Below, one piece after another: positions 18,299 through 28,868 of a stretch of DNA of 64,000 nt (the stretch's first letter is position 1; each line of letters begins with the position of its first letter). The stretch spans positions 2,046,001 to 2,110,000 of the forward strand of contig LR134136.1 of the NCBI GenBank assembly GCA_900635495.1, given 5' to 3'. A program made the translations under genes and the position numbers. The stretch comes from Atlantibacter hermannii (lineage in GTDB: Bacteria; Pseudomonadota; Gammaproteobacteria; Enterobacterales; Enterobacteriaceae). Below the pieces are notes generated by a model that was given only the letters and a program-made list of their open reading frames with translations, was not told the DNA's origin and made no database searches.

Positions 18299-18713
18299 AT
18301 GGCTAATAACTTCTCCCCGGAAGATCTTAAAAAAAATGCTGACCGACGTACAGTTTTATGTCACCCAGCAACATGGCACCGAAGCGCCATTTACCGGGCG
18401 TTTGCTGCATAATAAGCGCGAAGGCGTGTATCACTGCCTGGTGTGCGACGCGGCCCTGTTTCACTCGCAAACCAAGTATGATTCAGGCTGCGGCTGGCCG
18501 AGTTTTTTCGAGCCGGTAAGCGAAAACGCTATCCGTTACCTGAATGATTACTCGCATGGGATGCAGCGTACTGAAATCCGCTGCGGGCATTGCGACGCGC
18601 ATTTAGGCCACGTTTTCCCGGATGGACCTCAGCCAACTGGCGAACGTTACTGCGTCAATTCCGCCTCGCTTAGCTTCACCGATGACGAAAACGGCGCGCA
18701 GACTAAAGGCTGA
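18299..18713 (+). pseudogene. msrB: Methionine-R-sulfoxide reductase B, frameshifted as sequenced
   Basis: MsrB repairs the R-epimer of oxidised methionine in proteins. It carries two zinc CxxC pairs (CLVC and CGHC) and the catalytic cysteine in RYCVNSASL. The native start is the ATG of MANNFSPEDLKK at 18299. Seven A would be needed before TGCTGACC to stay in frame but eight are present (18329-18336), so the N-terminal 12 codons are in another frame. Removing one A gives 137 residues, the exact E. coli length. A reading that starts at 18291 avoids the break only by using a foreign N-terminus. Confidence 0.92.
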
Positions 18714-18754
18714 AGAATCGATTCAGCAAACTATTCCACTGGAGCAGTGTGAAA

Positions 18755-19033
18755 ATGAACATTGATGACCTGATTAACAGCATGACGCCGGAAGTGTATC
18801 AGCGCCTGGTCACCGCGGTTGAGCTGGGTAAATGGCCGGATGGAGTCGCGCTCACTGACGAACAAAAAGCCAACAGTATGCAACTGGTGATGCTGTGGCA
18901 GACGCGGCACAACCATAATCCTGATCACATGTCGATCGGGACGGATGGTCAAATCGTGATGAAGAGTAAACAGCAATTCAAAGAAGAATTTGGTATCGGT
19001 TCGCCGACCATCGCACGCATTAAACCTGAATAA
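18755..19033 (+). CDS. yeaC: YeaC, DUF1315 family protein
   Basis: A 92-residue protein of unknown function conserved in enterobacteria next to msrB. It opens MNIDDLINSMTPEVYQRL and holds KSKQQFKEEFGI. The ATG at 18755 is taken as start; a GTG two codons earlier is open. It lies 41 bp after msrB on the same strand, probably one operon. Confidence 0.93.
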   Translation: MNIDDLINSMTPEVYQRLVTAVELGKWPDGVALTDEQKANSMQLVMLWQTRHNHNPDHMSIGTDGQIVMKSKQQFKEEFGIGSPTIARIKPE

Positions 19034-19094
19034 TCCTGGCCTTGCTGTCTACGAAAACAGATAGCAAGGCTCCGCTTGTTTCACCCTGGCTTAA

Positions 19095-19357
19095 AAGCTT
19101 CCGGGTACGATCCCTGCGCATTTCCCCATTCTTAAATCAGAAAACTTACTCCCCGCTATAACTCACGACTGGCTCAGCACATGGGCGCAGGCCGTTGAAA
19201 AGACAAGGGCCAGCCAGAAAGAGAAACCTGACTGGGTCGGGCAATATCCGTACGTTCATATTGAGCGCTATCAAAAGATATTCAAAAAGGCATTAACTTC
19301 AAACGACACCAGCGTGGATACAGACACTGGCGGCACCGTTGGGGATGAAAACAAGAA
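19095..19357 (+). pseudogene. Unassigned coding remnant without a start codon
   Basis: After a TAA at 19092 the + frame stays open for about 100 codons with protein-like composition. It includes the segments PAHFPILKSENLLPAITHDW and WVGQYPYVHIERYQKIFKKA and an acidic, Asp/Thr-rich end. There is no ATG or good alternative start with a ribosome site, and the frame runs on through the pncA terminator into pncA on the opposite strand. It looks like the 3' end of a deleted gene. I do not recognise the family. Confidence 0.4.
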
Positions 19358-19377
19358 GGCCCGGATATTTCCGGGCC
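19358..19377 (-). terminator. Terminator after pncA
   Basis: GGCCCGGA/TCCGGGCC stem with a 4-base loop; the minus strand continues TTCTTGTTTT. It lies just past the pncA stop at 19383. Confidence 0.75.
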
Positions 19378-19382
19378 ACTGC

Positions 19383-20041
19383 TTAGCGCTGGGTTTCCAG
19401 CCAGTCGTCTAACGTAAACAGCGTCGCGCCTTCCGCCGCCATCTCCATAAACGCCTGAGCGCTATCCTGCGGATTAAGATTGACGCCGCGACAGCCGTCG
19501 GTAATCACATTCACGTATAGCCCAGTGATAACGCGTCCAGCACGGTGAATTTTACGCAGTAATCCGTCGCCAGCCCCATGATGACCAGCTCTTTGATACC
19601 GTGATGGCGCAGCCATTCGTCCAGGGCAGTTTTCTGCCGGTGTTCGTTATCAAAGAAGGCGCTGTAACTGTCAATCAGCGGGTTTTCGCCTTTATGAAAT
19701 ACCGCATCAATAGCTTTTTGATTCAGCAGCGGATGCAGATCCGCACCCTCGGTGAACTGCACGCAATGAGCGGGCCACCAGGTTTGCGGATAGCCGTCCA
19801 GTTCACCCTGGGTGAACGGCTCGGCGTCATGCTGGCTGGCAAAACTGCCATGATTAGCCGGGTGCCAGTCCTGGCTTGCCAGGATGGCATCACCACGGGC
19901 ACGGCTCCAGTCAATCAGCTGGTTGGCAATATCCACCGTGCTGTCGCCTTCCACCACCGCCAGCGCGCCGCCAGCGCAAAAATCATTCTGTAAATCCACC
20001 AGCAGCAGGGCGCGCTGGGTCAAAATTGAGACATTACTCAT
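19383..20041 (-). pseudogene. pncA: Nicotinamidase, frameshifted as sequenced
   Basis: PncA deamidates nicotinamide to nicotinate in NAD recycling. The catalytic Asp (LVDLQND), Lys (FHKGENP) and Cys (ATDYCVKF) are present. The frame ends early after LSLGYT because one base is missing at 19514 (coding strand TACGTG where TACGGTG is expected). Adding it restores VNVITDGCRGVN and a total of 219 residues, the E. coli length. The broken form would keep the active site but lose the last 43 residues. The start overlaps the end of ansA by 8 bp, so the two are coupled. Confidence 0.92.
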
Positions 20042-21050
20042 CAGGCGTCAGCTCTCCACGCAGGTTTTGCATCATGGCCTCACGTATTGCCGATGCGCTT
20101 AATCCCTGGCTTAACAGAAAATGCAGTTTGGTCAGTGTGGCTTCTACGGTCATATCGAACCCGCCAATCACCCCCGCCTGGGCCAGTGCATTGCCCGTGG
20201 CGTAGCCACCCATATTCACTTTACCGGACATACACTGGGTGAGATTCACCACTACAATGCCGCGTTCGCTGGCTTCATGCAGCTCTTTCAGGAACTCCTG
20301 ATTTTGCGGCGCATTACCGACGCCATAAGAGCGCAAAATGAGTGCCTTCACTGGCTGGCGCAAAAAGTTACGCACCACATCCGCGGAAATCCCCGGATAA
20401 ATGGTTACCACGCCAATCGGCTGCGGCGTAATAGGGTGTACCGTCAAAGGACCGTCGCCGTGCGGTGCTGCCGGGGTGTTAAGTTTACGGATGTGGATGC
20501 CGGCTTCCAGCAACGGCGGCAGGTTAGGGGACGCGAACGCGTTAAACCCGTCGGCATGGGCTTTAGTGGTGCGATTACCCCGGAACAGACAGTTGTTGAA
20601 GAACAGCGTCACTTCATTGATGGGATAATTCGCTGCAACGTACAGCGCGTTAAGCAGGTTGATTTGCCCGTCAGATCGCAGTTCCGCCAGCGGGATCTGT
20701 GAACCGGTAACAATGACCGGTTTGCTGAGATTTTCCAGCATAAACGACAGCGCCGAGGCGGTGAACGCCATGGTGTCGGTACCGTGCAGGATCACAAAAC
20801 CGTCGTACTGGTCGTAGTGCGCCTGTATATCCTCGGCGATGTGCTGCCAGTCTTCCGGAGTCATATCCGATGAATCCATCAGCGGCTGATATTCATGGAT
20901 AGTAAAATCGGGCATTTCCGGTCGATGGAACTCGGGCATCAGCGCCAGCTGGCGTTGCAGATGGCCTGAAACGGGAATGTAACCCTGTTCGGAACGCTGC
21001 ATACCGATGGTACCGCCGGTATAGGCAACGTAAATCGATTTTTTAGACAT
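20034..21050 (-). CDS. ansA: L-asparaginase I, cytoplasmic
   Basis: A 338-residue cytosolic asparaginase that hydrolyses asparagine to aspartate and ammonia. The first catalytic Thr is in YTGGTIGM and the second in HGTDTMAFTAS. I start at MSKKSIYVAYTGG, matching E. coli. The next gene, pncA, overlaps its end, and sppA lies upstream behind a terminator. Confidence 0.97.
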   Translation of the reverse strand: MSKKSIYVAYTGGTIGMQRSEQGYIPVSGHLQRQLALMPEFHRPEMPDFTIHEYQPLMDSSDMTPEDWQHIAEDIQAHYDQYDGFVILHGTDTMAFTASALSFMLENLSKPVIVTGSQIPLAELRSDGQINLLNALYVAANYPINEVTLFFNNCLFRGNRTTKAHADGFNAFASPNLPPLLEAGIHIRKLNTPAAPHGDGPLTVHPITPQPIGVVTIYPGISADVVRNFLRQPVKALILRSYGVGNAPQNQEFLKELHEASERGIVVVNLTQCMSGKVNMGGYATGNALAQAGVIGGFDMTVEATLTKLHFLLSQGLSASAIREAMMQNLRGELTPDE

Positions 21051-21113
21051 AGTGTTGGGTTCGTTATTGATAATCAGCAGGATTATATACGACGCAGAGG
21101 GATAAATGCCGTG

Positions 21114-21137
21114 AAAAAAGCCCGGCATTGCCGGGCT
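21114..21137 (-). terminator. Terminator between sppA and ansA
   Basis: GCCCGGC/GCCGGGC stem with a 3-base loop, followed on the minus strand by six T. Confidence 0.85.
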
Positions 21138-21145
21138 TGATACGA

Positions 21146-22996
21146 TTAGCGGACGTCACCGCAGGTTAAGCAGAAGGCATAACGGTGTTGCGGGTCGTTA
21201 AACGCCGCCAGCTTATCGGTTTCTGCTTTCACAGATCCGGCTGCCTGGATGACCGGTGCCGGAAGCCAGGCCTGCAACGCTTGCGGCAGCATGGCGCGGA
21301 CCGACCCGGTCATGCTGGCGAACACCGTATCCATAAAGGTAGGTTCGTCCTGATAAAAATCAGCATGCCACTGTTTCAGTTTGGCCAGTTCCGCGGCTTT
21401 TTTCAGCGCATCATCGAAATCACCCAGACTGTCCACCAGACCATTGGCTTTCGCGTCCTGTCCGGTCCAGACATGGCCCTGGGCGATGCTGTCAATCTGC
21501 TGCGGCGTTTTATTGCGCGACTGCGCCACCAGATTAATAAAGCGCTGATACCCGTTTTCAATGGTCAACTGCATTAACTGCTGGACTTCCTGGGGCAGCG
21601 CTTTGGTGACCGAAACATCCGCCAGCGCCGAGGTTGAGACGCCGTCGGTATGAACGCCAATCGCGCTCAGGCTGTCTTCCACGGTGTTAATCACCCCGAA
21701 AATACCGATAGAGCCGGTGAGGGTGCTGGGATTTGCCATGATGTAATTGGCAGGTGTCGAAATCCAGTAGCCGCCGGAAGCCGCCATGCCGCCCATAGAG
21801 ACCACCACCGGTTTGCCTGCCGCTTTCGCCGCTGCCAGCTCTTCGCGAATGATTTCCGACGCCGTCACGCTGCCGCCGGGGCTGTTAACCCGCAGCACGA
21901 TCGCTTTCACTTTCGGATCCAGACGCGCTTCGCGGATTTGCCCCGCAGTGGTATCGCCGCCCACGTTGCCTGGGGTTTCCTCACCATCCATGATGGCGCC
22001 GTTCGCAAACACCACGGCAACCGCATCGCCTTGTTTCGTCCGTTTATTCAACGTGTAGTCGTAGAAACTGGTGGCGCTGTAGTTTTTGTCTTCTTTGCTC
22101 CAGCCGAACTGTTTCGTCAGCGCTTTTTCCACTTCAGCACTGGAGCCTAGCGCGTCCACCAGCTTGTTATCCAGTGCGTATTTGGCGGTATCGCCGCCGT
22201 TTTTCTGTAAACCTGCCAACAGCGCCGCTGCGCCAGGGAACACTTGATCGGGTTGGATCTGGCGATTGGCCGCGATCGTAGCGAGGTAATTCTGCCACAG
22301 CTCGCCAATCCAGCGGCTGTCCGCTTCGCGGGCTTCCGGAGACATATCGTCACGGATAAAGGGTTCAACCGCGGATTTATACGTACCGACGCGGAAGACA
22401 TGCGTCGTGACTTTCAGCTTGTCCAGCAGCGACTTGTAATACAGGCCGTTAGTGGCAAAGCCATGCAGATCAACGGTTCCCTGTGGAGAGAGCCAGATTT
22501 TATTGGCGAAGCTCGCCAGATAATATTGCCCCTGGCTGTAGCTTTCGCCCGTCGCGATAACCGGTTTGCCGCTGTCGCGGAATTCACGCAGCGCCTTGCC
22601 GATATACTGCATTGAGGGCTGATCGGCACCGGCGAAATCGCGTAAATCCAGGACGATACCGGTGATATTGCGGTCATCTTTCGCCTGACGAATCGCGTCG
22701 ACAATATCGAACAGTGAGTTTTCCTGCAGACGATCTGACGATGCGCCGAACAGCTGGCGACCAATCACGCCGAGTTTATTACTGACGGAGGGCTTATCCA
22801 CCACCACGCCGCTGATATCAAGCAGTAGCGCGCCGCGTGACGGCTCGGTGGAAGAGTTGCTCATCTGCAGCCAGATACCGACGCCGACCAGCACTAAAAA
22901 GATAAAGAAAAGGTTCAGCACCAGTTCCCTGATGAAATTAAGCAGACGCCACGTCCACTTGAAAAAACCGGCAAAAATTCGCCAAAGAGTGCGCAT
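21146..22996 (-). CDS. sppA: Signal peptide peptidase A (protease IV)
   Basis: A 616-residue inner membrane protease that digests cleaved signal peptides in the periplasm. One membrane segment lies near residues 22-45 (LNLFFIFLVLVGVGIWL). It has the duplicated S49 fold: the catalytic Lys is in VGTYKSAVEP in the first half and the catalytic Ser in MGGMAASGGYWIS in the second. The start is the Met of MRTLWRIFAGFF, as in E. coli; 14 upstream codons are open but not family-like. Confidence 0.96.
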   Translation of the reverse strand: MRTLWRIFAGFFKWTWRLLNFIRELVLNLFFIFLVLVGVGIWLQMSNSSTEPSRGALLLDISGVVVDKPSVSNKLGVIGRQLFGASSDRLQENSLFDIVDAIRQAKDDRNITGIVLDLRDFAGADQPSMQYIGKALREFRDSGKPVIATGESYSQGQYYLASFANKIWLSPQGTVDLHGFATNGLYYKSLLDKLKVTTHVFRVGTYKSAVEPFIRDDMSPEAREADSRWIGELWQNYLATIAANRQIQPDQVFPGAAALLAGLQKNGGDTAKYALDNKLVDALGSSAEVEKALTKQFGWSKEDKNYSATSFYDYTLNKRTKQGDAVAVVFANGAIMDGEETPGNVGGDTTAGQIREARLDPKVKAIVLRVNSPGGSVTASEIIREELAAAKAAGKPVVVSMGGMAASGGYWISTPANYIMANPSTLTGSIGIFGVINTVEDSLSAIGVHTDGVSTSALADVSVTKALPQEVQQLMQLTIENGYQRFINLVAQSRNKTPQQIDSIAQGHVWTGQDAKANGLVDSLGDFDDALKKAAELAKLKQWHADFYQDEPTFMDTVFASMTGSVRAMLPQALQAWLPAPVIQAAGSVKAETDKLAAFNDPQHRYAFCLTCGDVR

Positions 22997-23249
22997 GTGT
23001 TCTCCCTGAAGGGTGAGTAGCAGGATCTTGGTTCGCAATATGCAGAACGATTAGCAAGAAGGGTATCCTAATTTCCCGTTTCGCGCTTGTCAGTAGCAAT
23101 CCGCGGCGAAGCTGTAACAAACTCAGGGCGTGTGTTAATTTTGTGTAAGAATGCCCGATCACATTCAGGTGGCAGGAGGGCGGCGAAAGCAATGTGCCTC
23201 CCTCTGTAATCTGAAGACCAACGGATATAAATCACTGATGGAGCCGAAA

Positions 23250-23801
23250 ATGGATGCACTAGAACTGTTAGTTAACCGCCGAAGCGCTTCCCGTCTGGTT
23301 GAGCCCGCCCCACAGGGCGAACAGCGCGAAAATATCATCCGCGCCGCCATGCGCGCCCCGGATCACGGTACATTGCAACCGTGGCATTTTTTTATGATCG
23401 AAGGGGAAGGGCGCGAGCGGTTCAGTCAGTTGTTGGAAAAAGCGGCCCGGGACAGTGGGCTGGATGAGAAAGCGATTGAAAAAGCGCGTAGCGGTCCGTT
23501 TCGCGCGCCGCTGATCGTCACCGTGGTGGCGAAATGCCAGGAGCATCATAAAGTGCCGCAGTGGGAACAGCTGTTATCGGCGGGATGCGCAGTGATGGCA
23601 ATGCAAATGGCGGCTCTGGCGCAAGGGTTTAATGGCATCTGGCGCAGCGGCCCAATGACCGATAATCCGCAGGTGCGTGAAGCCTTTGGCTGTCGTGAGC
23701 TGGATAAAATAGTGGGTTTTCTGTACCTCGGCACCCCGCAGTTAAAAGCCTCCACGACCATCAGCGTGCCGGATACAACGCCCTTCGTCAGTTATTTCTG
23801 A
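23250..23801 (+). CDS. ydjA: YdjA, nitroreductase family protein
   Basis: A 183-residue minimal FMN-dependent nitroreductase, the E. coli length. The FMN-binding start is LLVNRRSASRLVEPAP, with APDHGTLQPWHFFMIEG following. The start at MDALELL matches the family. The natural substrate is unknown. It is divergent from sppA and precedes selD. Confidence 0.95.
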   Translation: MDALELLVNRRSASRLVEPAPQGEQRENIIRAAMRAPDHGTLQPWHFFMIEGEGRERFSQLLEKAARDSGLDEKAIEKARSGPFRAPLIVTVVAKCQEHHKVPQWEQLLSAGCAVMAMQMAALAQGFNGIWRSGPMTDNPQVREAFGCRELDKIVGFLYLGTPQLKASTTISVPDTTPFVSYF

Positions 23802-23891
23802 GTGTGACGCGCAAATCTGTCTGGATTGTGAGCGAAAGCCTCGCAATTCAGACCGTCCTACTTACCTCATGCCAGTTCTGGCGCTACCATA

Positions 23892-23952
23892 TACCCGTCA
23901 TATTTCATGCTACAGGGGCACTGGCTTTCTGTAGCATGAAATATTTAGGGTA
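23892..23952. repeat. 61-bp palindromic repeat element between ydjA and selD
   Basis: Arms ATATTTCATGCTACAG (23900-23915) and CTGTAGCATGAAATAT (23929-23944) are perfect reverse complements. TACCC/GGGTA extends the stem beyond a 3-base mismatch, and the loop is 13 bases. The outer part ATACCCGTCATA resembles a dispersed repeat common in Enterobacterales intergenic DNA. It could be a non-autonomous element or a transcript-end stem-loop for ydjA. Confidence 0.65.
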
Positions 23953-24000
23953 CTGACACCCTGGATGACATGAAGCGTCAACTATCGACAGGAGATGTCC

Positions 24001-25041
24001 ATGAAAGAAGCCATTCGCTTAACCCAGTACAGCCACGGCGCAGGATGCGGCTGTAAAATTTCCCCGAAAGTGCTCGAAACTATTCTGCACAGTAATCAGG
24101 CTAAATTTATCGATCCGCAGTTACTGGTGGGGAATGAAACCCGCGACGATGCCGCAGTTTACGATCTGGGAAATGGCACCTGCGTTATCAGCACCACCGA
24201 CTTCTTCATGCCGATTGTTGACGACCCGTTTGATTTTGGCCGTATCGCCGCCACCAACGCTATCAGCGATATTTTTGCCATGGGCGGCAAACCCATTATG
24301 GCGATTGCCATTCTCGGCTGGCCGGTTGAAAAGTTAGCCCCGGAAATCGCCGCGCAGGTGATTGAAGGCGGTCGTCATGCCTGCCAACAGGCAGGGATCG
24401 CGCTGGCGGGCGGTCACTCAATCGATGCGCCGGAGCCGATTTTCGGCCTGGCGGTCACGGGTGTCGTGCCCACTGAACGTGTGAAGCGCAACAGTACCGC
24501 GACCGCAGGCTGCAAACTATATCTCACCAAACCGCTGGGCATTGGCGTACTGACCACCGCCGGTAAAAAGAACCTGCTGCGCGAAGAGCACGCCGGGCTG
24601 GCGACCGAAGTGATGTGCCAGATGAACATCGCGGGCGCGGACTTTGCTCAAATTGAGGGCGTTAAGGCCATGACGGACGTGACGGGATTTGGCCTGCTGG
24701 GGCATCTGAGCGAAGTGTGCCAGGGCGCCGGGTTACAGGCGGAGGTCTGGTACCAGGATGTACCCAAGCTGCCGGGCGTGGAAGAGTATATCGCCCAGGG
24801 CTGCGCGCCGGGCGGTTGCAGCCGTAACTTCGCCAGCTATGGTCATCTCATGGGCGATATGCCCCCGCACTGGCGCGATCTGTTATGCGATCCGCAAACC
24901 TCCGGCGGCCTGCTGCTGGCGGTCGAACCCGGCAGTGAAATGGAAGTAGCGGAGGTTGCTGCCCGCCATGGTATAACCCTCGCCGCCATTGGCGAACTGA
25001 AAACGGCCCGTGGCGGCCGTCCGATGATTGAGATCCGCTGA
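24001..25041 (+). CDS. selD: Selenide, water dikinase (selenophosphate synthetase)
   Basis: A 346-residue enzyme that makes selenophosphate from selenide and ATP for selenocysteine and selenouridine synthesis. The active-site pair Cys-Gly-Cys is in SHGAGCGCK, followed by the ATP site GNETRDDAAVYDL. I choose the ATG at 24001 because GGAG at 23991 is 6 bases before it; the ATG at 23995 would be too close. The stop lies 4 bases before the topB start, so the two genes are translationally linked. Confidence 0.97.
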   Translation: MKEAIRLTQYSHGAGCGCKISPKVLETILHSNQAKFIDPQLLVGNETRDDAAVYDLGNGTCVISTTDFFMPIVDDPFDFGRIAATNAISDIFAMGGKPIMAIAILGWPVEKLAPEIAAQVIEGGRHACQQAGIALAGGHSIDAPEPIFGLAVTGVVPTERVKRNSTATAGCKLYLTKPLGIGVLTTAGKKNLLREEHAGLATEVMCQMNIAGADFAQIEGVKAMTDVTGFGLLGHLSEVCQGAGLQAEVWYQDVPKLPGVEEYIAQGCAPGGCSRNFASYGHLMGDMPPHWRDLLCDPQTSGGLLLAVEPGSEMEVAEVAARHGITLAAIGELKTARGGRPMIEIR

Positions 25042-25045
25042 CGCG

Positions 25046-26989
25046 ATGCGGTTATTCATTGCCGAAAAACCCAGCCTTGCCCGGGCAATTGCCGATGTAC
25101 TGCCTAAGCCCCATCGTCGGGGCGAGGGCTTTATCGCCTGCGGTAACGATCAGGTGGTGACCTGGTGCGTCGGGCACCTGCTGGAACAGGCGCAGCCGGA
25201 TGTCTACGACAGCCGCTACGCCCGCTGGAATCTGGCCGATCTGCCTATCGTCCCGCAAAAATGGCAGCTTCAGCCGCGTCCGTCGGTTGCGAAACAGCTC
25301 AACGTCATTAAAAAACTGCTCGCCGATGCCAGTGAAGTGATCCACGCCGGTGACCCGGATCGCGAAGGGCAACTGCTGGTGGACGAAGTGCTGGACTATC
25401 TGGCCCTTCCTGCTGAAAAGCGTAAACAGGTGCAGCGCTGCCTGATAAACGACCTCAATCCCCAGGCGGTAGAGCGGGCGATTTCCCGCCTGCGCGCTAA
25501 CAGCGAGTTTGTTCCGCTGTGCGTCTCGGCGCTGGCGCGCGCCCGCGCCGACTGGCTGTACGGGATCAACATGACCCGCGCCTGGACGCTGCTGGGCCGA
25601 AACGCGGGTTATCAGGGCGTGCTTTCCGTCGGGCGGGTGCAAACGCCGGTGTTAGGGCTGGTGGTGCGACGCGACGAAGAGATCGAAAACTTCGTCGCTA
25701 AAGATTATTTCGAAGTCAAAGCGCATATTGTTACGCCAAAAGACGAACGGTTTGTGGCGGTGTGGCAACCCAGCGAGGCCTGTGAACCGCACCAGGATGA
25801 AGAAGGGCGGTTGCTCAACCGGGCGTTAGCGGAACATGTGGTGAAGCGGATCGCAGGCCAGCCGGCGGACGTCACCTCCTATGCCGACAAGCGTGAAACC
25901 GAACCCGCGCCGCTGCCGTTTTCGCTGTCGGCGCTGCAAATCGAAGCCGCGAAACGCTTTGGCCTCAGCGCCCAGAATGTGCTGGATATCTGCCAGAAGC
26001 TGTATGAGACCCATAAGCTTATTACCTACCCGCGCTCAGACAGCCGCTATCTGCCGGAGGAGCATTTTGCCGGACGCCATGCAGTAATTAACGCCATTAG
26101 CGTTCATGCAAAGGCGTTGCTGCCGCAGCCCGCCGTTGATGCGGACATCCGCAACCGCTGTTGGGATGACAAAAAAGTTGATGCGCACCATGCCATTATT
26201 CCAACGGCGCGCAGTTCAAACGTATCGCTGTCGCAGGATGAAGCGAAGATATACACCCTGATTGCCCGTCAGTACCTGATGCAGTTTTGTGCCGATGCGG
26301 TCTTTCGTAAATGCACCATCGAACTGGATATCGCGGGCGGCAAATTCATTGCCAAAGCGCGTTTCCTGGCGGAGGCTGGCTGGCGCGCATTGCTGGGCGC
26401 GAAAGAGCGCGATGAAGATAACGACGGGACGCCGCTGCCGGTGGTGGCAAAAGGCGATACGCTTCTTTGTGAACACGGTGAAGTGGTGGAACGGCAAACC
26501 CAGCCGCCGCGTCATTTCACCGATGCCACGTTGCTCTCCGCCATGACCGGGATCGCGCGTTTTGTGCAGGATAAAGATCTCAAAAAAATCCTGCGCGCCA
26601 CCGATGGTCTGGGCACGGAAGCGACCCGCGCCGGCATTATTGAGCTGTTATTCAGGCGCAGCTTTTTGGTGAAGAAAGGGCGTTATATTCACGCTACCGA
26701 AGCAGGGCGCGCGCTGATCCACTCCCTGCCGGAACAGGCTGCCAGACCGGATATGACAGCGCACTGGGAGTCGGTGCTGACCCAAATCAGCGAAAAACAG
26801 CGACGCTATCAGGATTTTATGGAACCGCTGGTGCAAACCCTGCACTCGCTGATCGACCAGGCACGCGTCACGCCGGTTCGTCAGTTCCGTGGGCTGGTCG
26901 CCCCGCAAACCAAAGGCGAATCAAAAACGCGCTTCACCAGGCGCAAGAAGAAACCGGATGCGCCTTCTTCTCAAAATGCGGCGGGCTGA
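25046..26989 (+). CDS. topB: DNA topoisomerase III
   Basis: A 647-residue type IA topoisomerase that decatenates DNA. The TOPRIM acid motif is GDPDREGQL, and the catalytic tyrosine is in LITYPRSDSRYL near residue 328. The N-terminus MRLFIAEKPSLARAIA is the family start; six upstream codons are open but overlap selD. The C-terminal tail is basic (TRRKKKPDAP) and a little shorter than in E. coli (653). Confidence 0.97.
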   Translation: MRLFIAEKPSLARAIADVLPKPHRRGEGFIACGNDQVVTWCVGHLLEQAQPDVYDSRYARWNLADLPIVPQKWQLQPRPSVAKQLNVIKKLLADASEVIHAGDPDREGQLLVDEVLDYLALPAEKRKQVQRCLINDLNPQAVERAISRLRANSEFVPLCVSALARARADWLYGINMTRAWTLLGRNAGYQGVLSVGRVQTPVLGLVVRRDEEIENFVAKDYFEVKAHIVTPKDERFVAVWQPSEACEPHQDEEGRLLNRALAEHVVKRIAGQPADVTSYADKRETEPAPLPFSLSALQIEAAKRFGLSAQNVLDICQKLYETHKLITYPRSDSRYLPEEHFAGRHAVINAISVHAKALLPQPAVDADIRNRCWDDKKVDAHHAIIPTARSSNVSLSQDEAKIYTLIARQYLMQFCADAVFRKCTIELDIAGGKFIAKARFLAEAGWRALLGAKERDEDNDGTPLPVVAKGDTLLCEHGEVVERQTQPPRHFTDATLLSAMTGIARFVQDKDLKKILRATDGLGTEATRAGIIELLFRRSFLVKKGRYIHATEAGRALIHSLPEQAARPDMTAHWESVLTQISEKQRRYQDFMEPLVQTLHSLIDQARVTPVRQFRGLVAPQTKGESKTRFTRRKKKPDAPSSQNAAG

Positions 26990-27050
26990 TCCTTCCCCTG
27001 ACGCAGCACGGCTATACTGGCGCGGCGTTTAACCACACGGGAAGGGAATC

Positions 27051-27227
27051 ATGGATATCGAAGCAAAAGTATTACAGTTAATGGCTGAAGCGGGAAAACC
27101 GGTCTCGGCAGGCGAGATCGAAAAGCGGTGCGATCTGGAACGCAAGGCGATCGATAACGCGTTTAAGAAGCTTAAAAATGAAGGGAAGATTGTCTCGCCG
27201 GTTCGCTGCAAATGGCAGCCTGCCTGA
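27051..27227 (+). CDS. 58-residue winged-helix-like small protein
   Basis: A small frame starting MDIEAKVLQLMAEAGKPV, continuing through KAIDNAFKKLKNEGKI and ending VRCKWQPA. The pattern is helix, turn, helix, then a short beta wing: a minimal winged helix-turn-helix like those in small DNA-binding proteins. GAAGGGAATC gives a ribosome site and TATACT at about 27013 may be its -10 box. A terminator follows directly. Related short proteins exist in enterobacteria but I cannot name this one. It lies between topB and convergent gdhA. Confidence 0.8.
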   Translation: MDIEAKVLQLMAEAGKPVSAGEIEKRCDLERKAIDNAFKKLKNEGKIVSPVRCKWQPA

Positions 27228-27237
27228 CAAACATCAT

Positions 27238-27266
27238 GCCGCCTGCCTTCGCGCAGGCGGCTTTCT
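27238..27266 (+). terminator. Terminator between the small gene and gdhA
   Basis: GCCGCCTGC/GCAGGCGGC perfect 9-bp stem followed by TTTCTTTATT on the + strand. It probably also helps end gdhA from the other side. Confidence 0.8.
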
Positions 27267-27269
27267 TTA

Positions 27270-28613
<1,344 letters not shown>

Positions 28614-28868
28614 TAATATAAGCTCCTGCTATGAAGAAATGATTTTATTTGTAATATTCCTGCATAAAAATGCAGCAGAAAAGACTATACCATTCACAGT
28701 AAGTCTTAAATCAAGCAAAAATTCACCCTCTGGACGCTTTTTTTACATTCGGCTATTAGAAAAAAAGATGACAAAAAAGAAGGTTATTCGGCACACAGCC
28801 CCCCAGGCAAATAGCTATAGTATTAGCCATGACGCGGGTCTCACGGGATATTGAATAAGGAACTCTTA
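28614..28868. promoter_or_regulatory. gdhA-ynjH divergent region
   Basis: An AT-rich 255-base gap between divergent genes. It must hold both promoters, but I see no box I can assign confidently other than the AAGGAA ribosome site of ynjH. Confidence 0.45.

Larger units (their letters stand above)
19034..19382. other. yeaC-pncA intergenic region with a coding remnant
   Basis: This 349-base gap begins with an imperfect hairpin CCTTGCTGTCT/AGATAGCAAGG just past yeaC. It then holds an open frame without start codon (19095-19357, described separately) and ends with the pncA terminator at 19358-19377. Confidence 0.6.

Noticed and set aside
18291..18335. Alternative MsrB N-terminus avoiding the frameshift
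   Set aside because: MNLWLITSPRKI has no resemblance to MsrB; the MANNFSPEDLKK start at 18299 with an extra A in the run explains the data better.
23995..24000. ATG at 23995 as the selD start
   Set aside because: The Shine-Dalgarno GGAG would touch the start codon; the ATG at 24001 has proper spacing.
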